From contig JBNKLQ010000242.1 in NCBI GenBank assembly GCA_050292445.1, positions 1-9,424 on the forward strand: DNA of 9,424 bases, given 5' to 3'. Below, in pieces: positions 6,077 to 9,424 of the stretch. Origin of the DNA: Leptofilum sp050292445 (GTDB taxonomy: Bacteria > Chloroflexota > Anaerolineae > Promineifilales > Promineifilaceae). The translations under genes and the position numbers were made by a program. The notes beneath the pieces were generated by a model. The model made no database searches, had not been told where the DNA came from, and worked only from the letters and a program-made list of their open reading frames with translations. Position 1 is the stretch's first letter; every line of letters begins with the position of its first letter.

Positions 6077-7321
6077 ATGAGTAACGACAGCGAATTGTCG
6101 CCTGAAGTCAGAGAACACGAATCCCCACCCTGGTCGCGCAGCACCAAAGTGATTGTGACTGTGGCTGCACTGCTGCTGGTGCTCTGGCTGGCCTACCGCT
6201 TTCAATCCCTTATTTCCCTGATCACAATCGCCGCCATCCTGGCTTACATTTTGAATCCCATTATCGTCCAACTGGACAAGCGAACTGGTCTTAAACGCAG
6301 CTCAGGGATTCTTATTGTCTATTTGCTGCTGGCCCTGGCCATAATTGGCGGTTTTGTTGCTTTGGGATTCGCTGCGTTCGAACAAATCAGTTCTCTCATT
6401 GATCAGGTTCCCATGTTCATTCAGGATATTACGGCCGCCATTGAGGAATTCACTGCCAGCACCGACCCCATCCGGTTTGGGCCTTTTTTCAATCTTGACC
6501 CCAGCATAATCAATATCAGCCTAATTCAGGAACAGATCATTGGCCTGGTGGAACCGGCCGTCAGCCAGGGTGGTCAGCTGGTTACCGATGTGGCCACGGC
6601 CACCATTGCCACGCTGGGCAATCTGTTCTTTATCTTTGTCATCTCCATCTACCTGGCCATTGAGATTCCCCTGTTGAGCGGGCGCGTAGCAGGCATGGCG
6701 CAGATGCCTGGTTACCGGCAGGACGCCGAGCGGTTGCTGCGGGAATTCGGCCGTATTTGGAGCGCATACCTGCGTGGCCAGGTCATTTTAGGGCTGATCA
6801 TCTTTTTGGTCGTCTGGCTGGGATTAGCTTTGCTGGGCGTGCAAAACTCGTTGGCTCTAGGATTGCTCTCTGGCCTGTTAGAATTCATTCCAGTTTTAGG
6901 GCCTATAATTGGCGCGGGAGCCGCCATCACCGTTGCCCTTTTTCAACCAGATACTTTGGGCCAATTGGCCAACTGGCAATATGCGGGCGTGGTGCTCATC
7001 TTCATGCTCATTGTGCAGCAATTGGAAAATAACATCCTGGTGCCGCGCATCGTGGGCGAATCGCTCGATTTACACCCGCTTATTGTCATTGTTGGCGTGT
7101 TTATGGGCAGCAGCCTGGCCGGGATTTTAGGCGCAATTTTAGCGGCACCCATCGTGGCCACACTAAAATTAATCAGCTTCTACGCCTGGCGTAAAATGTT
7201 TGACCAACCACCCTTCCCCAGTCCAGAAAAAGAACCAGGGGAATCAGCATCAGCCAAGCTGTTGAAACGAGGACAGGAGCTCCTGCCCAAACGCAAGAAA
7301 GGAAGCAAGCCTGCTGAGTAA
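6077..7321 (+). CDS. AI-2E/PerM-family integral membrane transporter
   Basis: From ATG 6077 the protein has 414 residues, a typical length for the family. Hydrophobic segments lie at about 24-42, 45-66, 76-102, 178-200, 236-255, 258-290, 303-318 and 335-368, consistent with about eight helices. The long soluble stretch at 105-175 between the third and fourth segments is typical. Family hallmarks are IWSAYLRGQ (227-235), the EFIPVLGPIIGA segment (269-280) and QQLENNILVPRIVGESLDLHP (314-334, a long conserved block). The N-terminal 20 residues are acidic and the last 45 are charged, with a Lys/Arg-rich tail, presumably cytoplasmic. Family members have been implicated in autoinducer-2 export or Na+/H+ antiport, and the substrate cannot be read from sequence. 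It is the first gene of an apparent operon: the TPR gene starts 11 bases after its stop. It is divergent from the threonine dehydrogenase. Confidence 0.92.
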   Translation: MSNDSELSPEVREHESPPWSRSTKVIVTVAALLLVLWLAYRFQSLISLITIAAILAYILNPIIVQLDKRTGLKRSSGILIVYLLLALAIIGGFVALGFAAFEQISSLIDQVPMFIQDITAAIEEFTASTDPIRFGPFFNLDPSIINISLIQEQIIGLVEPAVSQGGQLVTDVATATIATLGNLFFIFVISIYLAIEIPLLSGRVAGMAQMPGYRQDAERLLREFGRIWSAYLRGQVILGLIIFLVVWLGLALLGVQNSLALGLLSGLLEFIPVLGPIIGAGAAITVALFQPDTLGQLANWQYAGVVLIFMLIVQQLENNILVPRIVGESLDLHPLIVIVGVFMGSSLAGILGAILAAPIVATLKLISFYAWRKMFDQPPFPSPEKEPGESASAKLLKRGQELLPKRKKGSKPAE

Positions 7322-7332
7322 ACTAGATTTTT

Positions 7333-8388
7333 ATGGAACAGTCTGAATTGTTTCAAACGGCCGTCCAAAAAGCCAAAGCTGGGGAGCGTGACCAGGCACA
7401 GGAAATGCTGCTTAAGCTGGTAGAAAAAGAGCCAGAGCATGAACTGGCCTGGCTCTGGCTCAGCGAACTGGTAGCAGACCCCGAAGACAAACTCATCGCC
7501 CTGGAAAATGCCTTGGCCATCAACCCCCAACGCCGCCAAACCCAAACCCGGCTGCACCAGTTACGCCAAAAATATGCTGCTGCCAGCCAGTCACCAAACC
7601 AGCATTTCTCAACCAACGGAGCGTCCCATATCCACAGCTTCACCACGGAAGAGGCGCGCTTTGCTGAAATCAGCCAACTGTTTGCAGCAGGCAATATTCT
7701 CGATGGTCGCCAGCAGCTGGCCAGCTTTCTACGCCGCTATTCAGACCATGAGGCAGGCTGGTGGCTCATGGTCCAGCACGCCGATTCCCAGACAAACCTG
7801 TTAATCGGCCTGGACCATTTGCTGCGCCTCAATTCCACGCATCCCGAGGTGCCCAAAATGCTAGGCAACATCAAACCCACTCGTGAAGAATTTTTGCAAA
7901 TGGGCCGCCTGTATGAGCGATTAGAACATTGGGAAACGGCCGTTACCTATTACAAACGTGCCCTAAAATCCCCCAGCAATGCCGACCGCTTGCTGGCCCA
8001 AAAGCGGCTGCCCCTTGTGCAAGAGCAGCTCAAGCTGGCCAGAATCAAGTACACTAGCCCCACCGCTACGGTGCTGCGTTTGGCCACTGGCCCCACCATT
8101 TTGTACGCGATGCTGGTTCTGATTCAGGCTGGATTAAAACCCACGCAGGCTTCACCCTTACTTTGCCTGGGCAATTTGGCTTTTCTGGCGGGGATGCTCT
8201 TGTTTAGTGGTCTCTCCCATGCACCAGAACATCCCTGGCTGCAACAATTACGAGAATCGGCCGTTTTCCCCAACAACACCTTTCTGCGGTTAGTGAGTTT
8301 TCTGCTGATACTGCTGCCCATTTTGCTCCTGATTCTGCTAGCCATTACGCGGCTGCTTAACTTCCAGCTCGACCTAACCAACCAATGA
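7333..8388 (+). CDS. TPR-repeat protein with three C-terminal membrane helices
   Basis: The protein has 351 residues. Three helical-repeat blocks resemble tetratricopeptide repeats: about 5-80 (including KAGERDQAQEMLLKLVEKEP and a following AIEN/INP-type repeat), about 108-180, and the clearest at about 185-215 (MGRLYERLEHWETAVTYYKR). A polar Gln/Ser/His-rich linker lies near 82-105. The C-terminal third has three membrane helices at about 248-267, 276-293 and 318-342, so the TPR part probably faces the cytoplasm as a docking platform at the membrane. There is no signal peptide and no catalytic motif. No clear Shine-Dalgarno precedes ATG 7333, 11 nt after the PerM stop, and the end overlaps the rhomboid start by 4 nt. 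Context suggests a partner or substrate-recruiting factor for one of its membrane neighbours; that is inference. I do not recognise a named family beyond TPR. Confidence 0.85.
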   Translation: MEQSELFQTAVQKAKAGERDQAQEMLLKLVEKEPEHELAWLWLSELVADPEDKLIALENALAINPQRRQTQTRLHQLRQKYAAASQSPNQHFSTNGASHIHSFTTEEARFAEISQLFAAGNILDGRQQLASFLRRYSDHEAGWWLMVQHADSQTNLLIGLDHLLRLNSTHPEVPKMLGNIKPTREEFLQMGRLYERLEHWETAVTYYKRALKSPSNADRLLAQKRLPLVQEQLKLARIKYTSPTATVLRLATGPTILYAMLVLIQAGLKPTQASPLLCLGNLAFLAGMLLFSGLSHAPEHPWLQQLRESAVFPNNTFLRLVSFLLILLPILLLILLAITRLLNFQLDLTNQ

Positions 8389-9080
8389 TCCCGCTAACCG
8401 ATTTGCAGCCCAACCGCTATAGCAGTTTCCCCTTCATGACCATGTTCCTTATCCTGCTAAACATGTTTGTGCTTATTGGGCAATTCCTGCTCATCGAATT
8501 CAATTTAGATGGCTACATTGAAGCCCTCTACTTGTTTGGCAGCGTCCCGACCTTTGTCATTGGGCAGCAGGCTGGCGGTGCGCTGGCCACCCTCACTTCC
8601 ATATTCCTGCATGGGGGCATCTTCCACCTGGCAGGCAATATGCTGGCGCTGTGGGCCTTTGCCCAACGTGTCGAAGATGCCTGCGGCCCCTGGCGCTTCC
8701 TGGCTTTTTACCTGTTCTGCGGCGTTGTGGCCGACATCATCAGCACCATGAGCCGCTCTACCGAAGCCATTCCCGGCATTGGCGCCAGCGGAGCCGTCTA
8801 CGGCATCATGGCTGCATATCTGATTTTGTACCCCAGGGGACGAATAAAAGTGCTCATCTTTTATGGTTTTGGCTTCTGGCGAATTCCCTTTCGGGCTTAT
8901 TGGGTCATCCTTTTCTTCTTTCTCAAGGAAATTCCCAATGCATTAGATGTGCTGTTAATTAATGTAGAATCCAGTGTCGCCCACTGGGCACACCTGGGTG
9001 GCTTCTTTGCCGGAACGCTCATCTTCCTCTTCCTGCGCCCCGACGCTTTTCACCGCTTTCGCAACGAGCTGCCGCTTTAA
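8385..9080 (+). CDS. Rhomboid-family intramembrane serine protease
   Basis: The protein has 231 residues, six or more hydrophobic segments and the complete rhomboid signature. After a loop with FLHGG (74-78) comes HLAGN (H81xxxN85, the oxyanion-hole motif), then GASG (133-136) with catalytic S135, and AHWAHLGG with H203 as the catalytic His by comparison with recalled E. coli GlpG. It cleaves transmembrane helices of substrates in the membrane. The length is that of a minimal six-helix rhomboid without an extra cytoplasmic domain; residues about 150-195 form a longer stretch with an RGR-containing loop. ATG 8385 overlaps the TPR stop (ATGA) and has no Shine-Dalgarno, so translation is probably coupled. 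The residues needed for catalysis are all present. The substrate is unknown. Confidence 0.95.
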   Translation: MIPLTDLQPNRYSSFPFMTMFLILLNMFVLIGQFLLIEFNLDGYIEALYLFGSVPTFVIGQQAGGALATLTSIFLHGGIFHLAGNMLALWAFAQRVEDACGPWRFLAFYLFCGVVADIISTMSRSTEAIPGIGASGAVYGIMAAYLILYPRGRIKVLIFYGFGFWRIPFRAYWVILFFFLKEIPNALDVLLINVESSVAHWAHLGGFFAGTLIFLFLRPDAFHRFRNELPL

Positions 9081-9190
9081 ATACACGCCACACCCCCATC
9101 GGCTTGCCTAAAGAAATCGCGGCCGCACATTCAACGCAGCCTTAATTTCATTTTATTTGCTTTGATTTCAACAGTTTTAAAAATCACCGC

Positions 9191-9219
9191 TTGACAAAGT
9201 GTACAAAACACACTATACT
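9191..9219 (+). promoter_or_regulatory. Strong sigma70-type promoter
   Basis: TTGACA at 9191-9196 (perfect -35) and TATACT at 9214-9219 (five of six for the -10) are separated by exactly 17 bp. Transcription should start near 9226, leaving a leader of about 69 nt before ATG 9295. It is the best promoter in the window. Its spacer is almost filled by the first palindromic operator, so activity is probably repressible. Confidence 0.85.
9198..9214. promoter_or_regulatory. Operator palindrome 1, between -35 and -10
   Basis: AGTGTACAAAACACACT is AGTGT-N7-ACACT, a perfect 5-bp inverted repeat that fills the promoter spacer and touches the first base of the -10. A protein bound here would exclude RNA polymerase. 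The same half-sites with the same 7-bp gap recur at 9235-9251. The half-sites are in the opposite order to those I recall for NrdR boxes, and I cannot name the regulator. Confidence 0.65.
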
Positions 9220-9234
9220 GCTCATATCTTAGTT

Positions 9235-9251
9235 AGTGTAATAAAAACACT
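9235..9251. promoter_or_regulatory. Operator palindrome 2, just after the transcription start
   Basis: AGTGTAATAAAAACACT is again AGTGT-N7-ACACT, centred 37 bp from the first site and about +10 to +26 relative to the predicted start. Identical half-sites, gap length and orientation make coincidence unlikely. The centre-to-centre distance, about 3.5 helical turns, would put the two dimers on roughly opposite faces of the DNA. Confidence 0.62.
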
Positions 9252-9280
9252 TATTGTAAAGACCAACTATTTAAACGCAA

Positions 9281-9286
9281 AAGGAG
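9281..9286 (+). promoter_or_regulatory. Strong ribosome-binding site for the last gene
   Basis: AAGGAG at 9281-9286 is eight bases before ATG 9295. Together with the promoter this marks a well-translated gene start and makes the truncated frame credible. Confidence 0.8.
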
Positions 9287-9294
9287 CCTCAAAC

Positions 9295-9424
9295 ATGAGC
9301 AATTTCCCCAGCTTTTATGATCCCAGCCGTATCGGCACGTTGCACTATCCTGACGTGGCCGCTATCGCCGCCGAAGCAACCACCGCAGGCTTAAAACCTG
9401 CCGTCGAAGACAAAGAAGATGTCC
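9295..9424 (+). CDS. Unidentified protein, N-terminal 43 residues (cut by right edge)
   Basis: An open frame from ATG 9295 with a strong promoter and Shine-Dalgarno runs out of the window after 43 codons. The protein begins MSNFPSFYDPSRIGTL, then an Ala-rich segment (DVAAIAAEATTAGL, about 20-33) and KPAVEDKEDV. There is no signal peptide or membrane segment, so it is probably cytoplasmic. The start faintly recalls the N-terminal extension of some Chloroflexota isochorismatase/nicotinamidase-like cysteine hydrolases, but the diagnostic core lies outside the window, so I leave the function open. Two operators at its promoter suggest it is tightly controlled. Confidence 0.75.
   Translation, partial: MSNFPSFYDPSRIGTLHYPDVAAIAAEATTAGLKPAVEDKEDV

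Larger units (their letters stand above)
1241..7943. repeat. Dispersed palindromic octamer ACGGCCGT, 16 exact copies
   Basis: Exact copies start at 1241, 2066, 2302, 2825, 3410, 3470, 3730, 4057, 4360, 4504, 4603, 4752, 5714, 5991, 7357 and 7936. The word is its own reverse complement and is mostly flanked by A or T, with AACGGCCGTT the commonest 10-mer. Fourteen copies are in genes and two (4752, 5991) in intergenic gaps. One-base variants (TCGGCCGT at 1335, 6747 and 8257) also occur. An arbitrary octamer is expected about 0.15 times in 9.4 kb. The distribution over unrelated genes on both strands shows a genome-wide word like cyanobacterial HIP1, not a mobile element or tandem repeat. Confidence 0.9.

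Noticed and set aside
9119..9126. GCGGCCGC palindrome after the rhomboid gene, considered as a terminator or a variant octamer
   Set aside because: It has no loop or U-run for a terminator and differs from ACGGCCGT at both ends. No convincing terminator was found between 9081 and 9190.
1..9424. CRISPR array, tRNA, rRNA, transposase, toxin-antitoxin or defence system
   Set aside because: I saw no regularly spaced direct repeats, no cloverleaf-like segment, and no transposase or nuclease motifs on either strand. The dispersed octamer is irregularly spaced and sits inside genes, unlike a CRISPR array.

Overview
The window looks like bacterial chromosome, most probably a member of the Chloroflexota (Anaerolineae-like). 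This rests on recalled resemblance of the proteins, above all the GH3 protein with Pro/Thr linkers and the SDR-type threonine dehydrogenase, and no database search was possible. Eight coding regions are supported: six complete genes and two cut by the window edges. No rRNA, tRNA, CRISPR array, insertion sequence or phage gene is visible, and the gene content is ordinary chromosomal content.

Layout. (1) Bases 1-262 (minus) hold the N-terminal 87 codons of an S41-family C-terminal processing peptidase. A 453-bp AT-rich divergent spacer with two adjacent perfect inverted repeats separates it from (2) a 1004-residue secreted, membrane-anchored GH3-fold protein (716-3730, plus). (3) A CDF cation-efflux transporter (3723-4676, minus) converges on it; the two genes overlap by 8 bp, and the overlap is a palindrome holding both stop codons. 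(4) An SDR-type L-threonine 3-dehydrogenase-like gene (4841-5851, minus) has an extended -10 promoter and a leader hairpin. (5-7) Divergent from it is an apparent plus-strand operon: an AI-2E/PerM-family membrane protein (6077-7321), a TPR protein with three C-terminal membrane helices (7333-8388) and a rhomboid intramembrane protease (8385-9080), the last two joined by an ATGA overlap. (8) After a strong sigma70-type promoter with two identical-architecture operator palindromes, a new gene begins at 9295 and runs off the right edge.

The theme is envelope and membrane biology: a processing protease, a GH3 wall-type protein, a metal exporter, a PerM-family protein and a rhomboid protease with a membrane TPR partner. 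The threonine dehydrogenase is a metabolic exception.

The most unusual features are not genes. The palindromic octamer ACGGCCGT occurs 16 times in 9.4 kb where about 0.15 would be expected by chance. It lies in five genes on both strands and in two intergenic gaps. Of the 14 coding copies, 12 are in the frame that encodes Thr-Ala-Val. This resembles the cyanobacterial HIP1 phenomenon with a different word. The second is the pair of AGTGT-N7-ACACT palindromes around the last promoter, which points to an unidentified repressor.
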